Shown here piece after piece: positions 1-7,698 of a stretch of 64,000 nucleotides of DNA. The notes under the pieces were generated by a model, which saw only the letters and a program-made list of their open reading frames with translations, was not told the DNA's origin and searched no databases. Source of the stretch: Anaeroglomus sp964630775 (GTDB taxonomy: Bacteria; Planctomycetota; Phycisphaerae; Sedimentisphaerales; Anaerohalosphaeraceae); assembly GCA_964630775.1 (NCBI GenBank), contig CAZVYY010000004.1:1-64000 (forward strand). Reading direction: 5' to 3'. A program made the position numbers and the translations under genes. Each line of letters begins with the position of its first letter. Position 1 is the first letter of the stretch.

Positions 1-286
1 ATGCTTCCTTTATAATACAAAAACAGACTTACTTTGTCAATAGTTTTCCATTTCCTTCTTTTATCCAGACAAATGTTGTCCTGAAAATGCGATTATTTAT
101 ATAGAACATATAAATACATTGTATTTCCTGTTTATCATATATATTTATTAAAAACTGCAAAAATAGTTTAGTAAAAATAGTATCTTTCCGACATATATAA
201 TTAAGGAAGGCCTGGGGGCCTGCGGGGGAGAAATCCCGCAATAAAGAGGGGTAAAAGGGTTAAAAAATGAAAAGGAGGAATACACA

Positions 287-355
287 GTGAAACACACCAT
301 ACAGGAATTCCCAAATTCGTTCACCGAACTACTTATGCCGTATCAGTTTCCGTAA
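287..355 (+). CDS. possible 22-codon small ORF, unknown
   Basis: A GTG-started reading frame of 22 codons ends in TAA. It is preceded at 271-278 by AAAGGAGG, an almost perfect Shine-Dalgarno sequence 8 bases before the GTG. The peptide has no recognisable motif and no hydrophobic segment. It lies just upstream of a promoter-like sequence for the next gene rather than inside that gene's leader. It could be a real small protein, the remnant of a longer gene, or chance. The only support is the ribosome binding site. Confidence 0.15.
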   Translation: MKHTIQEFPNSFTELLMPYQFP

Positions 356-362
356 CTTTTGC

Positions 363-391
363 TTTTCAGACAGCATCCGAACTGATATTAT
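363..391 (+). promoter_or_regulatory. candidate sigma70-type promoter
   Basis: TTTTCA (363-368) and TATTAT (386-391) are separated by 17 bp. This fits a housekeeping promoter, with transcription starting near 398 and the next gene at 446. It was found by eye, and the surrounding DNA is AT-rich, so chance matches are possible. Confidence 0.4.
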
Positions 392-445
392 ATTTATATG
401 TTGATCGTGGCCTGATTCGTTTATCACTATCGTGGAGGACTTATT

Positions 446-2056
446 ATGTTTATTCAAAATCGATTCAGCAGGATTGCAGCATGGCTTGTGCTGGCAGCAC
501 TGGTTCAGCCGTGCCTGGGGCAAATGGAACCCGGCGGCACAAAAGCCCCCGACCCCAAAATTGCCGAAGCTGCAGGCAAAATCCAGCAGACACTCGAACC
601 GCTGTTGACCAAAATCAATGAATCCAAACCGCTTGCCGCCGCCGACATATTGCCCGGCCAGGGACTTCTGGATGAATACAAACGGTCTTTCACCCAGATG
701 GACGACAAGCAAAAAGCCCAGTACTGCATGCTTCAGGCCTGGGTCAGCTATTATCAAAACGATATCAACACAGCATTTATGAATGCCTCCAGGGCCTGCA
801 AGTTGGACGCAGCCAATAGCGATGCCTGGATTACCCAGGTGGCAATGTCCATCCTGGCCGACAAAAAACCCATGTTGCCCAGACAGCCCAGACCCCAGCG
901 TCCACGTCAGGGCAACCCGAATAATCCCAACGCAATGATGGGTATGGGCATGGAAATGGAAACCACTGACCCAAGCCAGCAGATGATGCAGCCGGGCAAA
1001 CTCAATTTTGATCTGAACGCCTTGCTGATTGATGCAATTGGTCTGAAAATCGAGGGATTGAATCTGACATGTCTGAATGGCACGACATTCAAATACGAAC
1101 CGGGACAGGAATCGCTGTGTGCCCTCGTCTGGCAGGAACATGCCGCCAGAACGATATCCAATGAACCGAATACTCCGGGGCGGAGACGTCCGCAATCCGC
1201 ACAACCCCAACCGCAGCCCCAGCCCCAGATGATGGAACCGATGATGATGGAACCTGGCATGGGCGGAGGATATGGGATGGATATGTTCGGCGGCGGATTC
1301 GGAGGGGATCCGTTTACCGCGGCCAATATGGCGTATTCCCGATTGTTTCAGATGGGTCTGGCTTCCGGGCAGGTGAAATTCGCCGCGATCAATCTGGATG
1401 CGGCCTCTCATAAACAAAAACTGATCGACGATGTCGTGAAGCGTCCCTGGCCCTGGGCCGTGGTGATGGCGTCCGACCAGCAGCAAAAAATGCCTATCGA
1501 ACTGGGCGTTTTGCAGGGGCGAAGGCCAGTGCTGATTATGACCGATAAGGAAGGCACGATTCGCTATGCCGGACCGGCGACAGGGATTATTGCCCCGATG
1601 CTGATGGGAAAAATCACCTCCAATGGGTTCAGCACCTTTACCGCGATCGAAGGTCAGCCGGCACTGCCTGTGATTGCGGTTGATCCTAATTTATTGAACA
1701 AACCAACACTGACCGACAGCAATTCGCTGCCGAAAGCAAAACCAACCGTGCAGTCCACTCCGACCGTCACCCCGACCACACCGGCAGTTACTCAGCAAAC
1801 ACAAACGCAATTCCGGCAATTGTCGGAAGAGGAGGAAATTGCAGCAGAACAGTTGCTCGCCCCGATCAGAGGTCTTTTTATGAAGACCGGCCAACGGCGT
1901 ATAACATCATACAAAAACGCGGTTGATAATTGCAGGGAAATCATCAGAAAGTATCCCGGCACAAAATATGCCGATGAGGCCAGACAGCTTTTGCGGCAAA
2001 TCCCGGAAAATCAGCGTTCCAGATACAATATTACCGATGAGGAATTGGGATTATAA
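446..2056 (+). CDS. secreted Met/Gln/Pro-rich protein with thioredoxin-like region, hypothetical
   Basis: This 536-residue protein starts at an ATG preceded by GGAGG (spacing about 8). Residues 1-25 form a signal peptide ending near the Cys-Leu-Gly-Gln motif, so it is exported. Two low-complexity stretches (about 142-180 and 245-295) are rich in Met, Pro, Gln and Gly. Between about 310 and 385 the pattern INLDA ... RPVLIMTDKEGTIRYAGPATG-like strand/turn resembles the C-terminal half of TlpA/thioredoxin folds, but no CxxC pair is present, so redox activity is unlikely. The last 70 residues look like a TPR-type helical hairpin (regular Tyr/Ala spacing, YPGTKYADEA). It stands alone, 70 bp before the ThyA-like gene. 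The function is unknown; the fold statements are inference from sequence patterns. Confidence 0.8.
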   Translation: MFIQNRFSRIAAWLVLAALVQPCLGQMEPGGTKAPDPKIAEAAGKIQQTLEPLLTKINESKPLAAADILPGQGLLDEYKRSFTQMDDKQKAQYCMLQAWVSYYQNDINTAFMNASRACKLDAANSDAWITQVAMSILADKKPMLPRQPRPQRPRQGNPNNPNAMMGMGMEMETTDPSQQMMQPGKLNFDLNALLIDAIGLKIEGLNLTCLNGTTFKYEPGQESLCALVWQEHAARTISNEPNTPGRRRPQSAQPQPQPQPQMMEPMMMEPGMGGGYGMDMFGGGFGGDPFTAANMAYSRLFQMGLASGQVKFAAINLDAASHKQKLIDDVVKRPWPWAVVMASDQQQKMPIELGVLQGRRPVLIMTDKEGTIRYAGPATGIIAPMLMGKITSNGFSTFTAIEGQPALPVIAVDPNLLNKPTLTDSNSLPKAKPTVQSTPTVTPTTPAVTQQTQTQFRQLSEEEEIAAEQLLAPIRGLFMKTGQRRITSYKNAVDNCREIIRKYPGTKYADEARQLLRQIPENQRSRYNITDEELGL

Positions 2057-2126
2057 ACTCCGGAATCACAATAAAACAAGCATTTAAAACCGAACCGCCA
2101 GGACCCTGAATTGGGTATAGACTAAT

Positions 2127-3017
2127 ATGAAAAATGGATCAGCTATCTTTGAATTGCCAACTCTGGCAGTTACAGCAAGCTGTCTGCCGGAAGCATGGGA
2201 AAAGGCCGTATTGGCGGTTTGGGATAATGGCCTTACGATTAAGACGCAGTATGATAAACCCGGCGACCCGCCAAGCAAGGATGCGACGGTGATGATTACC
2301 GTGAACAATCCGTTTGCCGAGCCGCGGATTCATAAAAATTTTCCCGGCGGGCCTGAAGAGCTGGAATCGTATCGGCAGGAAGTGCTGGACGGAATTCACG
2401 ACCACTGGATTGACCCGGCGGCGGGAAAGTGGACTTACACCTACCATGAACGGCTGTTTGCCTATAGCCCGGTAGAGAACCTCCGGGATGCGAACACATC
2501 AAAGCCCTTTAAGCGGGTCAACCAGATCGATTATATTATCGATGCGCTGGCCGAGTGCAGCCACACCCGGCGTGCCCAGGCGATTACCTGGATGCCGACG
2601 GCGGACCCGCAGACCGAGGACCCGCCGTGCCTGCAGCGGATCTGGTGCAGGCTGGTGGAACAGCCGGACGGGGCGTATTCGCTGAATATGAATACGCACT
2701 GGCGCAGTCGTGATTTGTACAAAGCATGGTTTATGAACGCCTATGCATTGACGGATATGCAGCGGCGGATTGCCGAAAAGATTGCCAAGAAGATCGGCAA
2801 GCTGGTTCGTGTGGGGCGGTATGTGGATATCAGCGATTCGCTGCATATTTACGGGTCTTATTTCCGCGACGCGGCGGTCGAGGTCGAGAAGATGCGCAAG
2901 ACCTCGTTTGCAGAGCGGGCGTGGGACAGCTCACATCCGGCGTTTGAGATGATGTCCACCGAGGCCAAACAGAAGCTGACCAGTGATCCTGACTGGTACG
3001 CCAGGGCCAAAGGTTAA
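2127..3017 (+). CDS. thymidylate synthase (ThyA)-family protein
   Basis: This 296-residue protein carries the thymidylate synthase landmarks. There is an Arg-Arg pair in SHTRRAQAITW (about 145-150; phosphate-binding arginines in ThyA). A PPC motif places Cys168 at the position of the catalytic nucleophile. A block R-S-R-D-x(8)-N-A-Y-A-L corresponds to the dUMP-binding Arg/Asp/Asn region, and SDSLHIYG (about 237-244) corresponds to the conserved His-x-Tyr. ThyA methylates dUMP to dTMP using methylene-tetrahydrofolate. The sequence is clearly far from the E. coli-type enzyme (PCLQ rather than PCH after the catalytic Cys) and looks closer to the diverged ThyA forms of archaea and some deep bacteria, so another pyrimidine C5-modifying reaction is possible. 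No strong Shine-Dalgarno is seen before the ATG. It is a monocistronic unit between two secreted-protein genes. Confidence 0.7.
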   Translation: MKNGSAIFELPTLAVTASCLPEAWEKAVLAVWDNGLTIKTQYDKPGDPPSKDATVMITVNNPFAEPRIHKNFPGGPEELESYRQEVLDGIHDHWIDPAAGKWTYTYHERLFAYSPVENLRDANTSKPFKRVNQIDYIIDALAECSHTRRAQAITWMPTADPQTEDPPCLQRIWCRLVEQPDGAYSLNMNTHWRSRDLYKAWFMNAYALTDMQRRIAEKIAKKIGKLVRVGRYVDISDSLHIYGSYFRDAAVEVEKMRKTSFAERAWDSSHPAFEMMSTEAKQKLTSDPDWYARAKG

Positions 3018-3111
3018 ATGCTCATCTTTCGCTAACCAATCTCCATTATGATTATAAAAAACAGACAATGGCCTGTTGTTAAGAAACACTATCGACAAGT
3101 AAGGATTCATG

Positions 3112-4371
3112 ATGAAGACATTTGCAGCATTTTGTTTTGTGGTATGTTTCGTTTCATTCACCGTTTGTTCCCCGGTATGGGCGGAGACATTTGTCTATCC
3201 GAAGGCCCAGGGGGACCCGACGGATATTTCGTTTTACGAGGGGCCGGGGGACTGCGCGATGCTGGACAATATTGAAACCGGTGCAATTGAAAAAGTGATT
3301 GTGTGCATCGGGGATGGGATGGGATTTAACGAGGTCGGGCTGGCACGGCAGGCCGGGGTGGGATTGAAAAAGAAACTCTGGATGGAGCGACTGCCGGTTA
3401 CGGGTATTGTTCGGACGTTTTCAGGCAATAACGCTGTGACCGATTCGGCGGCGGCGGGGACGGCACTGGCCTGCGGCATCAAGACCAGCAACGGGACTAT
3501 CGGCATGAATAAGGACGGTGTCGCTTATCACAGTATCCTGGAGGCGCTGGCCCTGAAAGGGTGGCGGACGGGGCTGGTGGCAACTTCGACGATCAGCCAT
3601 GCGACGCCGGCATCGTTTGGATCGCACGTTGCCTCGCGCGGCAGTGAGGCCGACATTGCGGTGCAGTTACTGGAAAACCGTATCGGAGTAATGTTCGGCG
3701 GCGGTCGGAAGTACTGGCTGCCGGACGGCCTCAACGGCGGTGTGCGGAAAGACAAGCAGAATCTGATTGAGCAGGCCAGAGCGTATGGCTATGAGGTGGC
3801 TTATTCAAAGGAACAAATGGCGCAGTTGACCGAGGGACCCGTGCTGGGATTATTTGCCGACGATGCATTAAAAACACTTCAACCGGAGCCGATGCTGTCG
3901 GAGATGGCGGCCATGGCGATTTCGCTGCTGAACCAACCCGGCGGGGAATGGTTTGCTCCGAGGCCGAGATTCTTTATGATGGTCGAAGGCAGCCAGATTG
4001 ACTGGGCCGGACATGATAATGACACCGACAACAGTATCCGACAGACTTTGCTGTTTGATATGGCAGTTAAAGAGGTCATTGAATTTGCGATGAAGGATCG
4101 GCACACGCTGGTGATTGTTACCGCCGACCATGAGACCGGCGGCCTGCGGCTGCGGGCCAGTACTACTCAGCCGACACGATTCAAGGCGGCCTGGCACAGC
4201 AAGGATCACAGCGGAGCCGATGTGCCGCTGTTTGCCTTTGGGCCGGGGTCGAGGACTTTTGCCGGGGTGCAGGATAATACGGAGATTCCGCAAAAGATCG
4301 CGGCGCTGACGGGGGTAAACGTGTTCCCGGCGGTTAAGGAGACAGCGGCTGTGGCGGCGGGTAAGAATTGA
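3112..4371 (+). CDS. secreted alkaline phosphatase (PhoA family)
   Basis: About 419 residues. Tandem ATGs occur at 3109 and 3112; AAGG at 3101 favours the second. Residues 1-25 are a signal peptide ending in VWAE, so it acts in the periplasm or outside. All alkaline phosphatase landmarks are visible: CIGDGMG (first metal Asp, about residue 66), TDSAAAGTA with the phosphorylated Ser near 112, SHATPASFGSH, EGSQIDWAGHDND (metal ligands, about 290-303), TADHETGG (about 337-344) and a late HSGADVP His ligand. It hydrolyses phosphate monoesters. Length is typical of the family and no key residue is missing. No PHO-box-like site could be identified upstream. Nothing links it in an operon with its neighbours. 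Confidence 0.93.
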   Translation: MKTFAAFCFVVCFVSFTVCSPVWAETFVYPKAQGDPTDISFYEGPGDCAMLDNIETGAIEKVIVCIGDGMGFNEVGLARQAGVGLKKKLWMERLPVTGIVRTFSGNNAVTDSAAAGTALACGIKTSNGTIGMNKDGVAYHSILEALALKGWRTGLVATSTISHATPASFGSHVASRGSEADIAVQLLENRIGVMFGGGRKYWLPDGLNGGVRKDKQNLIEQARAYGYEVAYSKEQMAQLTEGPVLGLFADDALKTLQPEPMLSEMAAMAISLLNQPGGEWFAPRPRFFMMVEGSQIDWAGHDNDTDNSIRQTLLFDMAVKEVIEFAMKDRHTLVIVTADHETGGLRLRASTTQPTRFKAAWHSKDHSGADVPLFAFGPGSRTFAGVQDNTEIPQKIAALTGVNVFPAVKETAAVAAGKN

Positions 4372-4525
4372 CGATTTTTGATTGATGATTGAAGATTAGG
4401 AGAAATTTTCGATTTTCCATTTTCGATTTTCCAAAAGATAATTTCGATTGGCGATTTAAAGATTTTTGACAGGATTTACAGGATTTTTTGTCGGAAAGAG
4501 GGCTTTTTGAAAATTAGGGCAAGTT

Positions 4526-5143
4526 ATGGAGCAAAAGACCAAATCAATTACGGCTATTTGTATTGGATTGGGCCTGTTGTGCATGGCGTGTTTGTTTGCG
4601 GCACTCTGGGCGATGGGATTCCTTGATATCTTTTACACAGAAATACAAATGCGCCGTCCATCCTTTTACAAGCCCGTGGCCGGTGATATGGCGGTGCTGG
4701 CATCGCATTTAAAGCCATCTGCGACGGGTCAATCTGTTCTTGAACAGGACATTGGGTGGGCATGGCGGCCGGCGTCGCTTCACACGTTGCCCCCGATGTA
4801 TGTGATACTGAATCCAAATAGTGTTGTCATGGTCTTCGGAGGAGGTTTTTATCCACTTGCCTATAATCTGTTGCACAACCAGGCAGAGTCAGACCCGAAT
4901 CGTGCTGTGTGGGATTTATATCTTTGTCACGAAAACAGAGGCCCCAAATTGTACACTTATTGCGTGACAAAGGAAGATCAGGCCGCTTTTGTCAACCTCA
5001 TTCGCAGTGCGACGGCGGCGTATGACCGGCAAATTGCGGATCATCCCGACTCGGAGGAATACAAGACTCAAAAGGAGAATTTTCTTGAGTTATTCAATGT
5101 AAAACTGGATGATCATGGTGTTCTGCAAATGCCGCAACCGTGA
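4526..5143 (+). CDS. hypothetical protein with one N-terminal membrane segment
   Basis: This 205-residue protein begins with a short Lys-containing cytoplasmic tail and a single hydrophobic helix at about 9-33, then a hydrophilic, presumably extracytoplasmic, domain containing WAWRPAS and a Tyr-rich strand region. No family was recognised. The 150 bp upstream are AT-rich, made of near-repeats of cgattttcc, and give only a weak ribosome binding site. It is followed by a predicted small-RNA/terminator region. Coding status is supported by length and frame consistency only. Confidence 0.6.
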   Translation: MEQKTKSITAICIGLGLLCMACLFAALWAMGFLDIFYTEIQMRRPSFYKPVAGDMAVLASHLKPSATGQSVLEQDIGWAWRPASLHTLPPMYVILNPNSVVMVFGGGFYPLAYNLLHNQAESDPNRAVWDLYLCHENRGPKLYTYCVTKEDQAAFVNLIRSATAAYDRQIADHPDSEEYKTQKENFLELFNVKLDDHGVLQMPQP

Positions 5144-5199
5144 GTTTTTTTTTCGCAAACTCAAACTCTATCAGATACCCGCAACAATGGGTACTTTGT

Positions 5200-5330
5200 G
5201 GGACAATACCCCGATTTACCGCTATAATAGATTGCGTCTGACGGAAAATAGGGCAACGCTGGGAAGCGACCCGAGCGCCGCCAGACCCTCGGAGCAGGAG
5301 GCGGTGACTTCCACCGCCTTGCTCTTTGTT
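5200..5330 (+). ncRNA. candidate small RNA with own promoter and terminator
   Basis: GGGACA (5200-5205), a 17-bp spacer and a perfect TATAAT (5223-5228) form a promoter that does not lead to any protein gene. About 20 bases downstream the DNA turns GC-rich and palindromic: CGCT-GGGA-AGCG (5257-5268), CCGAG/CTCGG (5271-5275 with 5288-5292), then a strong terminal hairpin GGCGGTG-ACTTC-CACCGCC (5300-5318) extended by GAGCA/TGCTC and followed by TTTGTT. The result would be an RNA of about 95 nt starting near 5235. The GCCGCC segment at 5277-5282 can also pair with GGCGGTG, so two mutually exclusive folds are possible. It does not match SRP, 6S, tmRNA, RNase P or riboswitch consensus sequences I know. 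It could alternatively be just a terminator for the preceding gene. Confidence 0.4.
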
Positions 5331-5366
5331 GGTTCCCTCATGCTCTGAGGCTAAAGCGATAAATCC

Positions 5367-5385
5367 AGCCCGCCTCAGGCGGGCT
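5367..5385. terminator. perfect 8-bp hairpin, probable bidirectional terminator
   Basis: AGCCCGCC-TCA-GGCGGGCT forms an 8-bp stem with a three-base loop between a plus-strand unit and the convergent end of the phosphatidyltransferase gene at 5410. The T-tracts on either side are short (CCCTTTAA on plus), so efficiency is uncertain, but position and symmetry fit a terminator shared by convergent transcripts. Confidence 0.55.
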
Positions 5386-5409
5386 CCCTTTAACCTGAAG
5401 CGGTGCGCT

Positions 5410-6093
5410 TCAAATTAAAATACGTCCCTGTTTGATGTCCATATCCAGCTTCCAGAGGTATTTCTGAGTCCGGAAGGAGATGAAGCACAATAACAGGACT
5501 GACACGCCCAGCAGCCAGGGCAGCAGCGGCAGAATCCACTGGGTGCCCAGGAGGGTCAGGACGCTGTTTAAAACGATAAACCAAATCCGGATTTCTGTCG
5601 GGCCGGTGGCAAGATAGGTAATTTTGAATTGTCCTGTCGCCCCAAAGCCGAGGAAGGAGGCGGTCATATAGCCGCCAAAGACCGGAATCAGGTACAGGAT
5701 AATCTCGCGGCTGGTTCCTTCGGTCAGGAAGGCATAGCCGATTAATGTGGAGCACAAAAAGACATAATCCAGCAGGTGGTCCACATAGAAGCCCCACTTG
5801 ATCAGGCCGGTGTCTTTGTAGCGGCCGATGGCGCCGTCGAAAGCATCCGTAAACCATTGCAGGAAAATCATTAACGAACTGAGCCACAGCCAGTGCAGGT
5901 TGCCCGACCGCCCGGCCAGCCAGCCGAAAACAATCAGCCCCACACACCAGGGAATCGTCAGCAGGGTCAGATGCCAGGTTTCGATCCATGTGGGGAAATA
6001 CGGCGTCAGCCAGGTAATAAACCGCTTTTCATACGGGGCCAGCAGGGTTTTCATCGGGGCCTTGCCGGCGGCGCCAGTGGGTTGTGTTGCCAT
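5410..6093 (-). CDS. CDP-alcohol phosphatidyltransferase family membrane enzyme
   Basis: This 227-residue, strongly hydrophobic protein has about six membrane segments. It contains the family signature D-x2-D-G-x2-x-R-x(n)-G-x3-D-x3-D as TDAFDGAIGR ... GFYVDHLLD (about 82-110), with Gly in place of the usual Ala before the Arg. Members transfer a phosphoalcohol headgroup from a CDP-activated donor to an acceptor alcohol in the membrane (phosphatidylglycerolphosphate, phosphatidylserine, phosphatidylinositol or cardiolipin synthesis). Which substrate this one uses cannot be told. The start ATG follows AAGGAG at good spacing. It is divergent from the zinc-ribbon gene at 6238 with 144 bp between them. 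Confidence 0.85.
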   Translation of the reverse strand: MATQPTGAAGKAPMKTLLAPYEKRFITWLTPYFPTWIETWHLTLLTIPWCVGLIVFGWLAGRSGNLHWLWLSSLMIFLQWFTDAFDGAIGRYKDTGLIKWGFYVDHLLDYVFLCSTLIGYAFLTEGTSREIILYLIPVFGGYMTASFLGFGATGQFKITYLATGPTEIRIWFIVLNSVLTLLGTQWILPLLPWLLGVSVLLLCFISFRTQKYLWKLDMDIKQGRILI

Positions 6094-6237
6094 GTTGTGT
6101 TACTCCTTCGCTACTATTTCTGATTTTTTGAAACACTGTACCGCCACCGACGGTCTGAGTCAATGCAGGGCAAGCTGTTTTCCTTGCTTTTGGCGAAGAA
6201 TGGCGATACATTTTGGAAATATTAAGGAGACAAAACA

Positions 6238-6735
6238 ATGCCTGCACAGATATCCGAAGAACGCAAAGCCTGGTATAAAATCGGGCTGGTCATGCAAATT
6301 GCCGGCGTATGCCTGTTTACCCTGCCGTTTATTACCATTATCGGTGTGATGATATTATCCGCTCTCCATGGCGGCTTTGAACCGAAGGGCATTGTGTTTG
6401 TGCCGATTGCTTTTGGGATTGGGTTTATCGGCTTTACTCTGATTGCAGGCGGCGGAGTGGTTCGCGGTGTTGCCGCCAGGGGCAAGGCAGGGTCGGGATT
6501 GACGCTGGACCCGGAACAGGCCCGTAAGGATTTAGAGCCGTGGAGCCGGATGGGCGGCGGGGTTGTCAAGGATGCACTGGACGAGGCGGGGGTGGACCTC
6601 GGTCAGGTGAGTACGCAATTTATGCGGGGCGGAGATTCCCAGCCGCAAAAGGTCGTTATGATTAAATGTGCCCACTGCGGCAAACTGAACGAGGACGATT
6701 CCAAATTCTGTCAGGAATGCGGCAAGTCGTTTTAG
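6238..6735 (+). CDS. small membrane protein with C-terminal zinc ribbon
   Basis: 165 residues, starting 10 bases after AAGGAG. Two hydrophobic helices (about 15-45 and 58-80) are followed by a hydrophilic linker. A C-terminal double-CxxC zinc ribbon, CAHCGKL ... CQECGKSF (about 142-165), follows, the DUF-type zinc-ribbon commonly attached to bacterial membrane proteins. Four cysteines would bind one Zn on the cytoplasmic side. The role is unknown. A strong terminator hairpin lies 33 bp after the stop. Confidence 0.75.
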   Translation: MPAQISEERKAWYKIGLVMQIAGVCLFTLPFITIIGVMILSALHGGFEPKGIVFVPIAFGIGFIGFTLIAGGGVVRGVAARGKAGSGLTLDPEQARKDLEPWSRMGGGVVKDALDEAGVDLGQVSTQFMRGGDSQPQKVVMIKCAHCGKLNEDDSKFCQECGKSF

Positions 6736-6768
6736 CCGGAACGTTTTCGACGTGCCATAAAACAACCA

Positions 6769-6800
6769 AAGGCCGCTGGGGGGGGGAATCCGGCGGCCTT
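6769..6800 (+). terminator. hairpin after zinc-ribbon gene
   Basis: AAGGCCGC ... GCGGCCTT makes a perfect 8-bp stem around a loop that contains a run of nine G. It lies just downstream of the zinc-ribbon gene stop. The following tract (GTTGGCTG) is only weakly T-rich, so it may need help from the convergent end of the PilZ gene. Confidence 0.5.
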
Positions 6801-6876
6801 GTTGGCTGTAATAGAGAAGAAGAGAAGAAGAAAGTCGTACATATTTGGCTGGCGGGGTTGCCGCCATGGTATTGTT

Positions 6877-7260
6877 TTAAACCAGCGCTTCCTCCGAATC
6901 GACGGCCATCGCATTATCCATTTTCTCACTATCGGCCGGCTTAAACGGCAGCGGATCAGCAAACTGCACCGCAACGCGCCGGACAAAGGGGCTGAGTTCT
7001 TCGACCCGGCAAATCTTGCCGTGACGGATAAAGTTGGCCATGTCGAAGGCTTGATGCGTGGTGTACTTGGGAACGCTGAAGCGAGCGGTAATGTGGTCAC
7101 CGGGGAACGGGCACTTGTCGGCATAGCAACTGAATGCCGCACCACTGCTGGAAATATCGATCATCTGCCCCTGGGTCAATTCATCCGTGAAATCCTCCGC
7201 GAACCAAACCGGCCAGTTGTAACGAAGCCGTGCTTCCGCCCTGCGTTCCTGATTGTTCAT
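6877..7260 (-). CDS. PilZ domain protein
   Basis: 127 residues. The start follows AGGAGACAGAC (good ribosome binding site). The N-terminal ERRAEARLRY contains the RxxxR arginine motif and DISSSGAAF (about 37-45) is the (D/N)xSxxG motif of the PilZ cyclic-di-GMP receptor fold. The rest has the alternating strand pattern of a single PilZ barrel. It should bind c-di-GMP through these two motifs. It is a single-domain protein without an output module, so it probably acts by protein contact. It stands alone; the type II secretion cluster in the same window is a possible but unproven target. Confidence 0.88.
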   Translation of the reverse strand: MNNQERRAEARLRYNWPVWFAEDFTDELTQGQMIDISSSGAAFSCYADKCPFPGDHITARFSVPKYTTHQAFDMANFIRHGKICRVEELSPFVRRVAVQFADPLPFKPADSEKMDNAMAVDSEEALV

Positions 7261-7698
7261 GTCTGTCTCCTGAAATTGTTGTTTACGTTCGTCCTTGTTT
7301 TCTTTTCAGCAAATCGCACTTGTCTTTTCCGGGAGTAGCTTCGGACAAACTTTCGGGCGTGATAACCAAACAAGGGGACATTTTTCAGGGCAAACTATGA
7401 TTTATATACATATTCGCTGGGGGGCTTTTGCGAGATGGACGAGGCTTGTTTTTATGGGACATTAAGGCGGGAGCCTTGAGGCTATTATTGTGTGACGATG
7501 AAAATATTTTTGTGGCCGTCCGATAACTGTCAAGTGTTTTATTTGAAATGATTTGTGAAAATCACTTTTGTGTCGCCCCAGCCGGGGCCTGGTGATGACA
7601 TCATTCTCTTTTCCGGGCGTTTCCATGCCCGGCTATTTTATGATACCCCTTTGGGGTCAAAACAGAATGTTTCTCACAAAGTCAATTAAATCGCTGGG
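7261..7698. other. intergenic stretch with short hairpins, no gene
   Basis: This 438-bp region separates the PilZ start (minus) from the murD stop (minus). It contains three small GC-rich palindromes: GCCCC-AGCC-GGGGC (about 7573-7586), CCGGGC ... GCCCGG (about 7613-7633, followed by CTATTTTA) and ACCCC-TTT-GGGGT (about 7646-7659). One of them probably serves as the murD terminator. I see no convincing open frame or known RNA motif. Confidence 0.5.

Noticed and set aside
5235..5330. SRP RNA or riboswitch
   Set aside because: The size is right for a small SRP RNA, but the conserved GGAAG/AGCAG asymmetric loop is absent and no riboswitch core could be matched.
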